This document shows, in pieces, positions 1 through 8,793 of a DNA stretch of 64,000 bases (its first letter is position 1; each line of letters begins with the position of its first letter). Both the position numbers and the translations under genes were made by a program. Under the pieces are notes generated by a model. The model was not told the origin of the DNA. It was given only the letters and a program-made list of their open reading frames with translations, and searched no databases. The DNA is from Natronorubrum texcoconense (GTDB taxonomy: Archaea; Halobacteriota; Halobacteria; Halobacteriales; Natrialbaceae), in contig NZ_FNFE01000002.1 of NCBI RefSeq assembly GCF_900100335.1, forward strand, positions 186,001 to 250,000, written 5' to 3'.

Positions 1-598
1 CCGCGCCGCAGTCGAACTCGCCGTCCGGGATGTCGTAATCGACCGAGGCGGACGCCTCCGTCGAGCCGTCTCCGTCGACGGTAACGCCGCCGTCGGCGGC
101 CGCGATCTCGCCTTCCTCGAGTTCCTCGGCGGCGTACTCGATCGAGCGAACGATGTTCTGGTAGCCGGTACACCGACAGAGGTTGCCGCTGATCGCCTCC
201 CGGATCTCCGCTTCGCTCGGGTTCGGATTCTCGTCGAGCAGGGCCTTCCCGGACATGAGCATCCCCGGCGTGCAGTAGCCACACTGCAGGCCGTGTTCCT
301 CGCGGAATCCCTCCTGTAGCGGATGTAACTCGCCGCGGGCCTCCGGGAGCTCTTCCATGCCCTCGACGGTCGCGAGTTCGCTCCCCGCGGCCTGCGTCGC
401 GAACATGAGACAGGACTTGATCGGTTCGCCGTCTTTGAGGACGGTACAGGCCCCGCAGTTTCCGGTGTCGCAGCCGATGTGCGTGCCGGTCAGGTCGAGT
501 TCCTCCCTGATCGCGTGGACGAGCAGCTGTCGGGGTTCGACCTCGATCGTGTGTTCGGTTCCGTTGACCGTCAGCGTAATCTCTCGTGTGTCTGTCAC
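1..598 (-). CDS. coxS: CoxS-like [2Fe-2S] subunit of a molybdenum hydroxylase (partial)
   Basis: Small iron-sulfur subunit of a CO-dehydrogenase/xanthine-dehydrogenase-type enzyme, passing electrons from the molybdopterin site to the flavin subunit. The N-terminal ferredoxin-like domain carries CDTGNCGAC plus an upstream Cys; the C-terminal helical domain has CGYCTPGM and NLCRCTGY, so both 2Fe-2S clusters are intact. The GTG start overlaps the coxM stop (GTGA), implying translational coupling. About 199 residues are visible with no stop before the window edge. The usual length is about 160, so there is an acidic C-terminal extension of unknown role. The large CoxL subunit is not seen and presumably lies beyond the left edge. 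Whether the substrate is CO or another compound cannot be told without CoxL. Confidence 0.9.
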   Translation of the reverse strand, partial: MTDTREITLTVNGTEHTIEVEPRQLLVHAIREELDLTGTHIGCDTGNCGACTVLKDGEPIKSCLMFATQAAGSELATVEGMEELPEARGELHPLQEGFREEHGLQCGYCTPGMLMSGKALLDENPNPSEAEIREAISGNLCRCTGYQNIVRSIEYAAEELEEGEIAAADGGVTVDGDGSTEASASVDYDIPDGEFDCGA

Positions 599-1482
599 TG
601 TGATACCCTCCGTTTGACGACCCCGGCGCGTTCGGCGGCGTCGCCGAGCGCGCGCTGGGTGAGGACGTTCACCATTCGTTCCTTGTAGCCGGCGTCGCCG
701 TGCTCGTCGGACTCGGGATTCGACTGCTCGGCCGCCAGCTCCCCGGCGCGTTTGAACAGGTCGCTGCCGGGACGTTCGCCCTCGAGGTGGTCCTCCGCAT
801 CGGTCGCGCGGACGTTCGTGATGTCGACCGCGGTGAGACCGATCCCCGCCCGCTCGATCCGACCGTCCTCGTCGAAGACGAGTCGCGCGGCCGAGCCGAC
901 CATCGCGTAGTCGCCGACTTTGCGCTTCAGTTTGTGGTAGGCGCTCCCCTCGCGCGGCTCCGGCGTCGGCACGCGAATCTCGGTGACGAGTTCGTTCTCG
1001 TCGAGGGTCGTGTCGTAGGGAAGGAGGAAGAAGTCCTTCGCCGGGATGACTCGCTCGCCGTCCGGCCCGTGGGCGACGACCTCACCCTCGTGGGCGAGCA
1101 GGACGCTGCCCCAGTCGCCCTTCGGATCCGCCTGGGCGACGCCGCCGACGACCGTTCCGCGATTGCGGATCTGCGGGTCCGCGACCAGCGGCGCCGCGTC
1201 GGCGAAGCTGCCGTAGTTCTCGTCGACCAATTCCGACTGTTCGACGTCGGCGTGGCGCGCGAGCGCGCCGATCGTGAGCCAGCCGTCTTCCTCCTCGAGG
1301 TAGTCGAGGCTCTCGATGCGGTTGATGTCGATAACCGTCTCCGGAACCGCGAGTCGGAACCGGAGCATCGGGACCATGCTCTGACCGCCCGAGAGGATCG
1401 CCCGGTCGTCTAAGCTCTCGAGCAGGCTTACGGCTTCCTCGACCGTCTGAGGCTCGTGCTGTTCGAACTGCGCCGGCTTCAT
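595..1482 (-). CDS. coxM: CoxM-like FAD-binding subunit of a molybdenum hydroxylase
   Basis: Medium, flavin-binding subunit of the CO-dehydrogenase/xanthine-dehydrogenase family, about 295 residues, the usual size. It begins [11 protein letters not shown] and has the two FAD loops expected of the family: LSGGQSMVP near residue 35 and [11 protein letters not shown] near 115. The C-terminal third matches the CO dehydrogenase flavoprotein C-terminal domain. The ATG overlaps the coxG stop by 4 bases and its own stop overlaps the coxS GTG, so coxG-coxM-coxS form a tight operon. An in-frame extension upstream of the chosen ATG is arginine-rich and is the shadow of coxG. Confidence 0.92.
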   Translation of the reverse strand: MKPAQFEQHEPQTVEEAVSLLESLDDRAILSGGQSMVPMLRFRLAVPETVIDINRIESLDYLEEEDGWLTIGALARHADVEQSELVDENYGSFADAAPLVADPQIRNRGTVVGGVAQADPKGDWGSVLLAHEGEVVAHGPDGERVIPAKDFFLLPYDTTLDENELVTEIRVPTPEPREGSAYHKLKRKVGDYAMVGSAARLVFDEDGRIERAGIGLTAVDITNVRATDAEDHLEGERPGSDLFKRAGELAAEQSNPESDEHGDAGYKERMVNVLTQRALGDAAERAGVVKRRVSQ

Positions 1483-2075
1483 AACATTCCGCGGATCCGG
1501 TCTGTGATACCCGAATCCGTCTCCTCGTCGACGTCGCTCATCTGCCGTTCGATGTCGCTGAAGAAGTTGCCGACGATCTTGTTGGCGACGGGCTCGATCA
1601 CGCGCGAGCCGAGCTGGGCGATCCGGCCCGAGATGTCGGCCTCGGTCCACCACTCGATCCGCGAGCCCTCGCCCTCCTCGAGCGGGTGGATCTGCATCCC
1701 CGAGTCCATGCTGAAACTGCTCCCGCTCGCGGTTCCGCTCCCGGTGGCGGTCATGATGAAGTCCTCCTCGTCGCGCTCCTGGATCGTCACGGACGTCTCG
1801 AACCGCGGTTTGACGCTCCCGACGCCGACCTGCATCAACGCGGCGTACTCCCGGCCCTCGACGAACGCGCGTTCGGCGACGTCCTCCGGGTCGGCCTCGG
1901 GTAGCGTCTCGAGGTCCTCGTCGGGTTCGTAGTCGTCGAAGCTGAAGTCGTCGTCCATCGGGGTGATGTACTTACAGCCCTTCAGCGAGTTCCGGACCGC
2001 GACCGGGTCGGAGAGGACGATCCACGCCTTCTCGGGGGGAACGTCCTCGAGTTCGAATTCGCCGTCGAACTCCAT
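1479..2075 (-). CDS. coxG: CoxG-like SRPBCC-domain protein
   Basis: Carbon monoxide dehydrogenase subunit G family (SRPBCC/START-like fold, PF06240). In bacteria CoxG helps recruit CO dehydrogenase to the membrane or helps assembly. The protein is about 198 residues. The N terminus (MEFDGEFELEDVPPEKAW) and the SDPVAVRNSLKGC segment are typical of the family. I chose the ATG at 2075; a GTG three codons earlier is also open. It is the first gene of the cox operon and overlaps coxM by 4 bases. A TATA-like box 50-60 bases upstream and an inverted repeat just beyond it may control the operon. Confidence 0.85.
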   Translation of the reverse strand: MEFDGEFELEDVPPEKAWIVLSDPVAVRNSLKGCKYITPMDDDFSFDDYEPDEDLETLPEADPEDVAERAFVEGREYAALMQVGVGSVKPRFETSVTIQERDEEDFIMTATGSGTASGSSFSMDSGMQIHPLEEGEGSRIEWWTEADISGRIAQLGSRVIEPVANKIVGNFFSDIERQMSDVDEETDSGITDRIRGML

Positions 2076-2125
2076 TACGACCACCCGTTCCGCAGTCGTG
2101 TTTGTGATTCTCTACCAGCCATCAT

Positions 2126-2136
2126 CTTTTATAACC
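2126..2136 (-). promoter_or_regulatory. TATA-like box for the cox operon
   Basis: On the minus strand the sequence reads gttataaaaga, an archaeal TATA-type element. Transcription would start near 2105, leaving about 30 bases of leader before coxG. Judged by eye only. Confidence 0.45.
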
Positions 2137-2137
2137 C

Positions 2138-2150
2138 TGCACTATGTGCA
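2138..2150. repeat. Inverted repeat beside the cox promoter (possible operator)
   Basis: TGCAC-TAT-GTGCA is a perfect 5-base inverted repeat with a 3-base spacer, just upstream of the coxG TATA-like box in the cox/moeA divergent region. The arms are short, so chance is possible. Confidence 0.3.
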
Positions 2151-2239
2151 TACTATTTACCACAGTATATGTTATACCGTACCACCCCAATAAACATTAG
2201 TGTTAATCGCGGATCACGTCGATCCGGAAAGTTACGAGT

Positions 2240-3469
2240 ATGACGGGGGAGATATCGCACGACGGTGACGACCTGATCGACCTCGACGACGCGGTCGACC
2301 GGATGCGAACGCTCCGTTCGATGTGGCTGGCCGACCGATCGACCGAGCGCGTGTCGCTCGAGCGATCCGCCGGACGGGTGCTCGCGGAGCCGATCCGCGC
2401 GCCGGTAGACGTTCCCGCGCGGAGCCACGCGACGATGGACGGGTTCGCGTTCGACGCGACCGACGAGTATCCGTTCGAGGTGGTCGACCGGTCGGTGTTT
2501 CCGGAGGACGATCCGGGAGCGCTCGCCGACGGCACGGCGGTCCGGATCGCCACCGGATCGCCGCTTCCGCCGGCGGCCAACGCGGTACTGAAGCGGGAGG
2601 AGGCAGCCGTCGACGACGGACGACTAACGGGGCCGACGCTCGAGCCCGGAACCTACGTCTACGAACGAGGCAGCAACGTCGCGGAGGGTGAACAGCTGTT
2701 CGACGCAGGCGAACGCCTCGGCGCGAAGGATACGCTGTTGCTCGGTGACCTCGAAATCGACGAGGTGACGGTTTTCGAACCGCTCTCTGTCGGGTTGCTC
2801 GCGACCGGGACGGAGATCCACGAGGGTCGCCACCGCGACCTCGACTCGCCGATGCTGGCCGGACTCGTTCGCTCGTGGGGCCACGAGGCTACCTACGAGG
2901 GATCGGTTCCCGACGAGAACGATCTGGTCGCGTCACGGATCGACGAACTGGCCAGCGAGCACGACGTCGTGCTCACGACCGGCGGCACCAGCGTCGGGAA
3001 GAAGGACTACGTCGTTCGCTCGCTCGACGCCCTCGGCGACGTGCTCTTTCACCGCGTGCGGCTTCGACCGGGCAAACCGATCGCCGTCGCGCGCCTCCCC
3101 GACTACGACGCGGTGGCGATCGCCATCCCGGGGAAACCCGTTGGCGCGCACCTGGTAACGGCGCTCGTCGCCCGACCCTTTTTCACCGGTGACGACGCCC
3201 TGCCGACGATTTCGGCACGGATGGCTCGAGCCGTCGACATCGCGACGCCGGGCTTCACGTACGCCATTCCGGTCACGCTCGAGGACGGCGTCGCGATGCC
3301 GCTCGGCCACGTCGACTCCGCGCTCGCGGTCTACGACGAGACGTTCGACCCGAGCGTCCTCTCCTCGAGTACGCGCGCGAGTCGGGCCGACGGGATCGTT
3401 CTGACCGAGGACGCGATCCGAGCGGACGAACGGGTCGCGGTCGTTCCCCACACCGTTCTCGAGCGGTGA
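2240..3469 (+). CDS. moeA: Molybdopterin molybdenumtransferase MoeA
   Basis: Inserts molybdate into adenylylated molybdopterin, the last common step of molybdenum cofactor synthesis. At 409 residues it has normal MoeA length. The family motif MDGFAFDA lies near residue 65 and the MoCF-domain motif GGTSVGKKDYV near 250, followed by RLRPGKPIA and IPGKPVGA. It is divergent from the cox operon and followed 13 bases later by a MocA-like gene, so cofactor maturation is placed next to its likely client enzyme. The A/T-rich divergent region starts about 70 bases upstream. Confidence 0.93.
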   Translation: MTGEISHDGDDLIDLDDAVDRMRTLRSMWLADRSTERVSLERSAGRVLAEPIRAPVDVPARSHATMDGFAFDATDEYPFEVVDRSVFPEDDPGALADGTAVRIATGSPLPPAANAVLKREEAAVDDGRLTGPTLEPGTYVYERGSNVAEGEQLFDAGERLGAKDTLLLGDLEIDEVTVFEPLSVGLLATGTEIHEGRHRDLDSPMLAGLVRSWGHEATYEGSVPDENDLVASRIDELASEHDVVLTTGGTSVGKKDYVVRSLDALGDVLFHRVRLRPGKPIAVARLPDYDAVAIAIPGKPVGAHLVTALVARPFFTGDDALPTISARMARAVDIATPGFTYAIPVTLEDGVAMPLGHVDSALAVYDETFDPSVLSSSTRASRADGIVLTEDAIRADERVAVVPHTVLER

Positions 3470-3482
3470 TTGAGGTGAAGCG

Positions 3483-4205
3483 ATGACGAAAATGACCGAG
3501 AGCACACCCGACGCGGAGCGGGAGTCGCCCTCGTCAGAGAATCTTCCGGTGGTCGACGTGGATCAGCGCTCGAGGCCACTCGAGCAGGAACTCGATCGCG
3601 ACGACGGCGATGGACGTTCCCGCGACCAACCGGCGGTCGCCGGAGTGCTCCTCGCCGGCGGAACGAGCAGTCGGTTCGGGAGCGAGAACAAACTCTTGGC
3701 GACGATCGACGGCGAGACGATCGTTCGTCGCGCCGCGCGAACGCTCCTCGAGAGCGACGTCGACCCGGTCGTCGCGGTGCTCGGCCACGAGGCCGACCGG
3801 GTTCGGGCCGCACTCGAGGGACTCCCGATCGAAACCGTCGTCAACGAAGCGTACGACACCGGTCAGGCCTCGTCGCTGCGGACGGGCATTCGAGCAATCC
3901 GAGACCGCGAGGAAAAATGTGAGGCGGCGGTCGTCGCGCTCGGCGACATGCCGTTCGTCGCGCCCACGACCGTGAACGCGCTACTGACGGCGTACGCCGA
4001 AAACGCCGGCGACGCGATCGCACCGGCGTTCGAGAGCGTCCGCGGCAATCCGGTGCTGTTCGACGAGCGGTTCTTCGACGCGCTCGGGGACGTCGACGGC
4101 GATATCGGCGGACGCGAGATCCTGCTCGGGAGCGACGCGAGCGTGCTCGTGGCCGTCGACGACCCCGGTGTGCGCCGCGACGTCGACCACCCTAACGACC
4201 TGTAG
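3483..4205 (+). CDS. MocA-like molybdenum cofactor nucleotidyltransferase
   Basis: NTP-transferase of the MobA/MocA family, probably adding CMP to molybdopterin to make the dinucleotide cofactor used by CO-dehydrogenase-type enzymes. The nucleotide-binding loop VLLAGGTSSRFGSENK lies near residue 55, the metal-binding ALGDMPFV near 155 and GNPVLF near 188. The first ~45 residues are an acidic, low-complexity extension. A purine-rich gaggtgaa ribosome binding site precedes the ATG; a second ATG three codons later is possible. The spacing to moeA suggests one transcript. CTP versus GTP use is inferred from the cox neighbourhood. Confidence 0.82.
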   Translation: MTKMTESTPDAERESPSSENLPVVDVDQRSRPLEQELDRDDGDGRSRDQPAVAGVLLAGGTSSRFGSENKLLATIDGETIVRRAARTLLESDVDPVVAVLGHEADRVRAALEGLPIETVVNEAYDTGQASSLRTGIRAIRDREEKCEAAVVALGDMPFVAPTTVNALLTAYAENAGDAIAPAFESVRGNPVLFDERFFDALGDVDGDIGGREILLGSDASVLVAVDDPGVRRDVDHPNDL

Positions 4206-4266
4206 ACGCAGCCGTGTCGTGTCAACCCCATCGCACCCACACAGCCGGCTCGAGCGATCTGCGGAA

Positions 4267-4419
4267 CTACTCCGTTTCGAGTTTTCTGACGACGATCTGA
4301 CCGTCTTCGACGTGCCACTCGACTCGGTCTCCGGCGCCGACATCGAGGAAGTTGCGGACCGGTTTCGGCACCGTGGTCAGGTTCTTCTCGGAAACTTTCG
4401 TATCGGTAAGGGTTCCCAT
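4267..4419 (-). CDS. AbrB/SpoVT-type DNA-binding protein (antitoxin-like)
   Basis: Swapped-hairpin AbrB-like DNA-binding domain of about 50 residues. It contains TVPKPVRNFLDVGAGDRVEW, the typical core of this family. I placed the start at MGTLTDTKVSEKN because haloarchaeal relatives begin there; an ATG ten codons upstream is also in frame. Such proteins are autoregulators or VapB-type antitoxins. No PIN or other toxin gene lies next to it. The gene follows the 97-residue winged-helix-like gene on the same strand after 62 bases and could share its transcript. Confidence 0.7.
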   Translation of the reverse strand: MGTLTDTKVSEKNLTTVPKPVRNFLDVGAGDRVEWHVEDGQIVVRKLETE

Positions 4420-4481
4420 CGCCGTAGGGTAGAGCCGTAGTCGATACATAGCTTACGCTATACCTGCGGACGGGGGACGGG

Positions 4482-4775
4482 TTAGCCGCTCGAGCGCCAC
4501 CGATGAGCACCGCCGTCGGAAGCCTTCGAGAAGTCGAGGTCGTACCGGTCGGATTCGATGAGAACTTTTCCGGGCACGTACCGGTCTTCGGCCCCGTCGA
4601 CCGGCTCGAGGAGGTTTCTGTCCGCCATCGTCGAGAGTACGTCTCGAACCGTTCCTTCGCGGCCGGGGATCAAATTCGCCTCTTCCATCACGCCGTCGAC
4701 GTCGACCTGCCCCCGGAGGAATGCCAGCCGAATCGCCGACACCCACGCGGGTTCACGCTTCGTTTCCCGACACAT
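4482..4775 (-). CDS. Small winged-helix-like haloarchaeal protein
   Basis: A 97-residue acidic protein beginning MCRETKREPAWVS. The segment from residue 14 to 70 (FLRGQVDVDGVMEEAN, then VRDVLSTMADRNLLEP) has the pattern of a winged helix: a helix-turn-helix followed by a short beta wing ending in YVPGKVL. I do not recognise a named family with certainty. A TATA-like box lies 25-30 bases before the ATG, giving a leaderless transcript. The downstream AbrB-like gene is in the same orientation. A much longer open frame extends upstream but is the antisense shadow of the neighbouring genes. Confidence 0.65.
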   Translation of the reverse strand: MCRETKREPAWVSAIRLAFLRGQVDVDGVMEEANLIPGREGTVRDVLSTMADRNLLEPVDGAEDRYVPGKVLIESDRYDLDFSKASDGGAHRWRSSG

Positions 4776-4798
4776 GAAGGGGTAGTTGTGAGGGATGG

Positions 4799-4808
4799 AG
4801 TTATAGTT
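4799..4808 (-). promoter_or_regulatory. TATA-like box for the winged-helix gene
   Basis: Reads aactataact on the minus strand, 24-33 bases before the ATG at 4775, as expected for a leaderless haloarchaeal transcript. Confidence 0.4.
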
Positions 4809-4944
4809 TCTGACGGGACTGTGCAAGCGATTGGTCAGTGGCGACCCGATCCACGACCGCGGTTCGGCGAGATCGACTGCGGACGACTCCTCCGAACGTG
4901 ACGTCGGGACAGGGTTTTTGTCAACTGGCCGAATTATCAAACGC

Positions 4945-5393
4945 ATGGTCGCTCGGTACAGCCGCCGAACGGTGCTCGGCGCGGGACTCGGCAGCGTCGC
5001 CGCGGTGCTCACCGGGGGTACGCGTGGGCTCAGTATCAGACGCGACAGACGATTCGGCTGTACCACCTCGAGGTCGTCAACGAGTCCGACGAGGCCGTCA
5101 CACTCGAGGTGACCGTCACGGACGCAGTCAGCGACCGCGAGGGGACGCGAACCGCGAGCCTGGAACCCGCTGGCGGCGCGGACGGGACGCACCTCTCCGG
5201 ACTCTGGATGAAACACGCCGGCGAGTGGCACATCGACGCGGCAGTCGCGGACCACCGACTCGAACTCTCGACCGAAGAGATCAGGGACCGACTCGAGGGA
5301 TCGGGCTGGGGCGTCGACTGTGCGCACGTTACGATCGCGGTGACGGCCGACGGCGAACTCGAGAGCCGCGTGGAGCCGTCCGACGTCTGTTGA
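4945..5393 (+). pseudogene. Tat-exported hypothetical protein, frameshifted in a G run
   Basis: The first 25 codons from the ATG at 4945 encode a clean Tat signal: SRRTVLGAGLGSVAAVLTGG. Immediately after, at a run of five G (5014-5018), that frame turns into arginine-rich nonsense and stops. The other frame opens there and reads YAWAQYQTRQTIRLYHLEVV and onward as a plausible acidic mature domain of about 120 residues ending SDVC. Six Gs would join them. Either the assembly lacks one base or the gene is truly shifted. The mature part looks like a small haloarchaeal secreted domain of unknown function. Confidence 0.6.
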
Positions 5394-5488
5394 ACTCGGC
5401 GCGGTAGCGGACGGGTCGTCCCGACCACGGGTCGAAGAAAAACAAGTCGAAGAACGGAGCGTTCTCGTCGGGCCAGCGAGAGAACGAG

Positions 5489-6535
5489 CTACTGGTGGAG
5501 CGGTTTCTCGGCCATCTCCTTGCGGAGTTCGGCCAGCGCGGCTCGAGAGACGTTCCCCTCGAACGTCTGGAGGAGCGCGTACACCTCCGCTCGAGAGACC
5601 TTGACGTCGCCGTCGCGGACGACGTCCTCCGGGCGCTCGCGGAGTTCGCGCATCGTGCCGACGGCGAGCAGGTAGGGGATCGCCCACGCCGAGAGCCGGT
5701 TGCCGTGGGTTTCGGGGACGACCTCGAGGTAGCGGTGGGCGTCGTCGAGGTAGGTTTCGGCTCGTCCGGTGACGCGCTTGATGACGTTGGTGACGCCGCG
5801 CTGGTTGGACTCGTCGGTCACCGCCTCGAGGTCGACGTTTTCCTCTTCGAGCCACTCGGCGGGGAGGTAGACGTTGTTCTCCTCGTGGTAGTCCGACTCG
5901 ACGTCTTTGGCGATGTTGACCAGCTGGAGGAGGAGCGCGAACGAACGGGCGTTGTTCCGCATCTCCTCGGCGCGTTCGGGCGACGCCCCACGGGCGACCA
6001 GCCCGGTGATGAGCGTGCCGACGGTGCCGGCGGCGTACCAGCAGTACTCCTCGAGTTCCTCGAGCGTCTGTAAGCGGAGTCCGCCCTCGTCGGCGTACCG
6101 ACTCGTGAACATCGCCATCCCGTCGACGAGTTCGCGGACGGGTTCGCGCATGATCTCGCGAGGTTCTTCGTCGAGGGATTCGAACGTCCGGAGGACGCGT
6201 GGGGTCTCTGCGACGACGTTCCAGTCGTCGGTTCGCTCGTCCGGAACCCACGGCTCGACCTCGTTCATAAACGCCGAGACGGTCTGGTCGGCGTCCGGAT
6301 CGAGCAACTCGTCGTACGCCGAAAGCAGGTTGCTCTGGGCTTCCGGGGGAATGTGTCCCGCGTCCTCGATCGTATCCGCGACGCGACAGAGGAGGTAGCC
6401 GAGACAGATGTGCTTCGCCATCGGCTCCTCGAGCCGATCAATAGTGATCGAAAAAGTCCGCGAAACGTCGTGAACCGCGTCGTAACACCACTCCAGGTCG
6501 GCGTCAGTCGGCGGTTCGGGCTGGCCCGTGGTCAT
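5489..6535 (-). CDS. Squalene/phytoene synthase family protein, probably squalene synthase
   Basis: Head-to-head prenyl synthase (PF00494), 348 residues. The first aspartate-rich motif is DTIED near residue 75, the second is DVESD near 195. The SRTFSITIDRLEEPMAKHIC opening is closer to squalene synthase than to the shorter haloarchaeal CrtB. Squalene is an abundant neutral membrane lipid in haloarchaea. No carotenoid or squalene genes sit beside it, so the product is inferred from family resemblance only. The gene stands alone between the frameshifted Tat protein and a divergent short-chain reductase. Confidence 0.82.
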   Translation of the reverse strand: MTTGQPEPPTDADLEWCYDAVHDVSRTFSITIDRLEEPMAKHICLGYLLCRVADTIEDAGHIPPEAQSNLLSAYDELLDPDADQTVSAFMNEVEPWVPDERTDDWNVVAETPRVLRTFESLDEEPREIMREPVRELVDGMAMFTSRYADEGGLRLQTLEELEEYCWYAAGTVGTLITGLVARGASPERAEEMRNNARSFALLLQLVNIAKDVESDYHEENNVYLPAEWLEEENVDLEAVTDESNQRGVTNVIKRVTGRAETYLDDAHRYLEVVPETHGNRLSAWAIPYLLAVGTMRELRERPEDVVRDGDVKVSRAEVYALLQTFEGNVSRAALAELRKEMAEKPLHQ

Positions 6536-6849
6536 CTACTCTGTGAGAGTTTGTTCCCACCCCGGAAAAACACCGCGGTCTCGGCGGAATGTTCCGTTCG
6601 ATACTCGCAGCGCCGATCCTGTGTGCCCGATCGACGTCCGTGCTGGCGATCTGCATCGCCGTCAGCCGAAACCGCCAGCAATTACGATCGGCTACCTGTC
6701 CGGTCCGGTGAACGTCCGTCCAGCATCCGTGAGACGATCATCTCCCGTGGGATTCGACGCGACGACTGCGACCGGCCGCGTGTTCGATACGACACCCGCC
6801 CGGCGTATTCCGACCCGACGGCTATCCCGACCGCCGGCGAAAGGCGAGC
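6536..6849. other. Intergenic region between divergent genes
   Basis: About 310 bases between the synthase and the reductase. I see no convincing gene. Open frames here are arginine- and proline-rich shadows. A clear TATA box for either flanking gene was not found. Confidence 0.4.
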
Positions 6850-7494
6850 GTGACGCAAACCGTACTCATCGCGGGCGCTCACGGACAGGTCGGACAGCAC
6901 GTGACAGCCATTCTCGGCGAGAGCGATCACGAGGGCAAGGCGATGGTCCGGGACGACGACCAGGTCGCCGAAATGGAGTCGCAGGGGGCCGACGAAACGG
7001 TCGTCGCGGATCTGACGGAGACCGTCTCCCACGCGCTCGAGGGCTGCGACTCGATCATCTTCGCGGCGGGCTCCGGCGGAAACGACGTCTACGGCGTCGA
7101 CCGCGACGGCGCGATCAACCTGATCGAGACCGCCGAAGAGGCGGGCGTCGACCGGTTCGTCATGCTCAGTTCGATGGGTGCCGACGATCCCGAATCGGGC
7201 CCCGACGCCCTCGAGGACTACCTGACGGCGAAAGCCGAAGCCGACGACTACCTCCGCGAGAGCGCCCTCGAGGACACGATCGTTCGGCCGGGCGAGTTGA
7301 CGAACGACTCCGGCATCGGAACGATCGAGGTCGGAGACGATATCGGGCTGGACGCCGGCGATATCCCCCGTGAAGACGTCGCCCGGACGCTCGTAACCGC
7401 GCTCGAGCACGACGAACTCGTGGGGGAGACGTTCGAAATTCTCTCGGGCGACGAGCCGATCGAGGAGGCCCTCGAGACGATCGCCGCGAACTGA
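6850..7494 (+). CDS. NAD(P)-binding atypical short-chain reductase
   Basis: Rossmann-fold protein of 214 residues in the NAD(P)H-binding SDR (NmrA/SDR5-like) group. The nucleotide loop is GAHGQVGQHV near residue 9, with FAAGSGG near 75 and MLSSMGADDPE near 110, followed by YLTAKAEADDYL in place of the usual YxxxK active-site helix. It starts with GTG. Relatives act as flavin reductases, epimerase-like enzymes or redox sensors, so the substrate is unknown. The acyl-CoA dehydrogenase follows after 120 bases with its own promoter. Confidence 0.8.
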   Translation: MTQTVLIAGAHGQVGQHVTAILGESDHEGKAMVRDDDQVAEMESQGADETVVADLTETVSHALEGCDSIIFAAGSGGNDVYGVDRDGAINLIETAEEAGVDRFVMLSSMGADDPESGPDALEDYLTAKAEADDYLRESALEDTIVRPGELTNDSGIGTIEVGDDIGLDAGDIPREDVARTLVTALEHDELVGETFEILSGDEPIEEALETIAAN

Positions 7495-7579
7495 TCGTCA
7501 CTCGGCATCTGCCCCCAGTTCGGAGTCCCTCAAGCACTCGGTTCGACCGGTCAGGCGGCGAAGCGACCGCGCGCAGCAA

Positions 7580-7589
7580 CAATAATAAC
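7580..7589 (+). promoter_or_regulatory. TATA-like box for the acyl-CoA dehydrogenase gene
   Basis: caataataac sits about 26-35 bases before the ATG at 7615, consistent with a leaderless message. Confidence 0.4.
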
Positions 7590-7614
7590 AACACGTCGCC
7601 CCGAATACTCGCGC

Positions 7615-8763
7615 ATGGACTTCGCACTCTCGGCCGAGCAACAGCAGATCCGAGATATGGTATCCGAGTTCGTCGACGAAGAGGTCGTCCCCGTCGCCGA
7701 CGAGATCGATCACGAGGACGAGTACCCCGCCGATCTCGTGAGCGAGATGGCCGAACTGGGACTGATGGGGATGCCGTTTCCCGAAGAGTACGGCGGTTCC
7801 GGGCTCGACTACCACTCCTACGCGATCGGCCTCGAGGAGATTTCGCGGGGGTCGGGCGGTCTCGGAACGATCGTCGCGGCCCACACCTCGCTCGCGGGCA
7901 ACATGCTCTACGAGTTCGGCGACGAGTCCCAGAAGGAGGAGTACCTGACGCCGCTGGCTGCGGGTGAGGAGATCGGCGCGTTCGCGCTCTCGGAAGCCGG
8001 CGCGGGCAGCGACGTGCCGGCGATGGAGACAACCGCCGAAAAGGACGGAAATGAGTACGTGATCAACGGGGGCAAGCTCTGGATCTCCAACGGTTCCGTG
8101 GCCGATACGGTAACCGTCTTCGCTAAAACGGATCCCGAAGCTGGCAACAAGGGGATCTCCTCGTTCGTCGTCAAACCCGAGGCGGACGACGGCTTCATCG
8201 TCGAAGGAACGGAGGAGAAACTCGGCGACAAGGGCTGTCCGACCGCCGAGCTTCGGTTCGACGACTTGCGCATCCCCGAAGATCGACTGCTCGGCGAGGA
8301 GGGCGAGGGGTTCGTCCACGCCCTCAAAACGCTCAACGGCGGCCGAATCACCATCGCCGCCCGTGGCGTCGGGATCGCTCGCGCGGCCTTCGAGGAGGCC
8401 CGCGACTACGCCAACGAGCGCGAGCAGTTCGGCCAGCCCATCGGCGAGTTCCAGTCGATCAAGCACAAACTGGCCGACATGGACACGAAAATCCAGGCCG
8501 CGAAGATGCTCATGCACAAAGCTGCGGATAAAAAGATCCGCGGCGAGAACTACATCAAGGACGCCTCGCAGGCCAAGCTCTACGCCTCCGAGGTGAGCCG
8601 CGAGGTCGCCAACGAGGGGATCCAGATCCACGGCGGCTACGGCTACACCAAGGACTTCCCCGCCCAACGCTTCTATCGCGACGCCAAACTCAACGAGATC
8701 TACGAGGGCACGAGCGAAGTGCTGCGGAACACGATCGGGGACCAGTTGCTCGAGGAAGCCTGA
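7615..8763 (+). CDS. Acyl-CoA dehydrogenase
   Basis: FAD-dependent alpha,beta-dehydrogenation of acyl-CoA thioesters, passing electrons to electron transfer flavoprotein. At 382 residues it is full length. Family signatures are GAFALSEAGAGSDVPAMET (FAD/substrate loop, near residue 122) and the C-terminal QIHGGYGYTKDFPAQRFYRD, with the catalytic-base region IYEGTSEV near 362. It stands alone, without thiolase or hydratase neighbours, so chain length and pathway (fatty acid or branched amino acid breakdown) cannot be assigned. Confidence 0.93.
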   Translation: MDFALSAEQQQIRDMVSEFVDEEVVPVADEIDHEDEYPADLVSEMAELGLMGMPFPEEYGGSGLDYHSYAIGLEEISRGSGGLGTIVAAHTSLAGNMLYEFGDESQKEEYLTPLAAGEEIGAFALSEAGAGSDVPAMETTAEKDGNEYVINGGKLWISNGSVADTVTVFAKTDPEAGNKGISSFVVKPEADDGFIVEGTEEKLGDKGCPTAELRFDDLRIPEDRLLGEEGEGFVHALKTLNGGRITIAARGVGIARAAFEEARDYANEREQFGQPIGEFQSIKHKLADMDTKIQAAKMLMHKAADKKIRGENYIKDASQAKLYASEVSREVANEGIQIHGGYGYTKDFPAQRFYRDAKLNEIYEGTSEVLRNTIGDQLLEEA

Positions 8764-8793
8764 CGGCGGTCGTCGCTTCTCGTCCGGCGCTGG

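Noticed and set aside
4782-6251. Long minus-strand open frame (up to 589 codons with its downstream part)
   Set aside because: Arginine- and proline-rich shadow of the squalene synthase and flanking DNA. Only its last 97 codons (4482-4775) look like a real gene.
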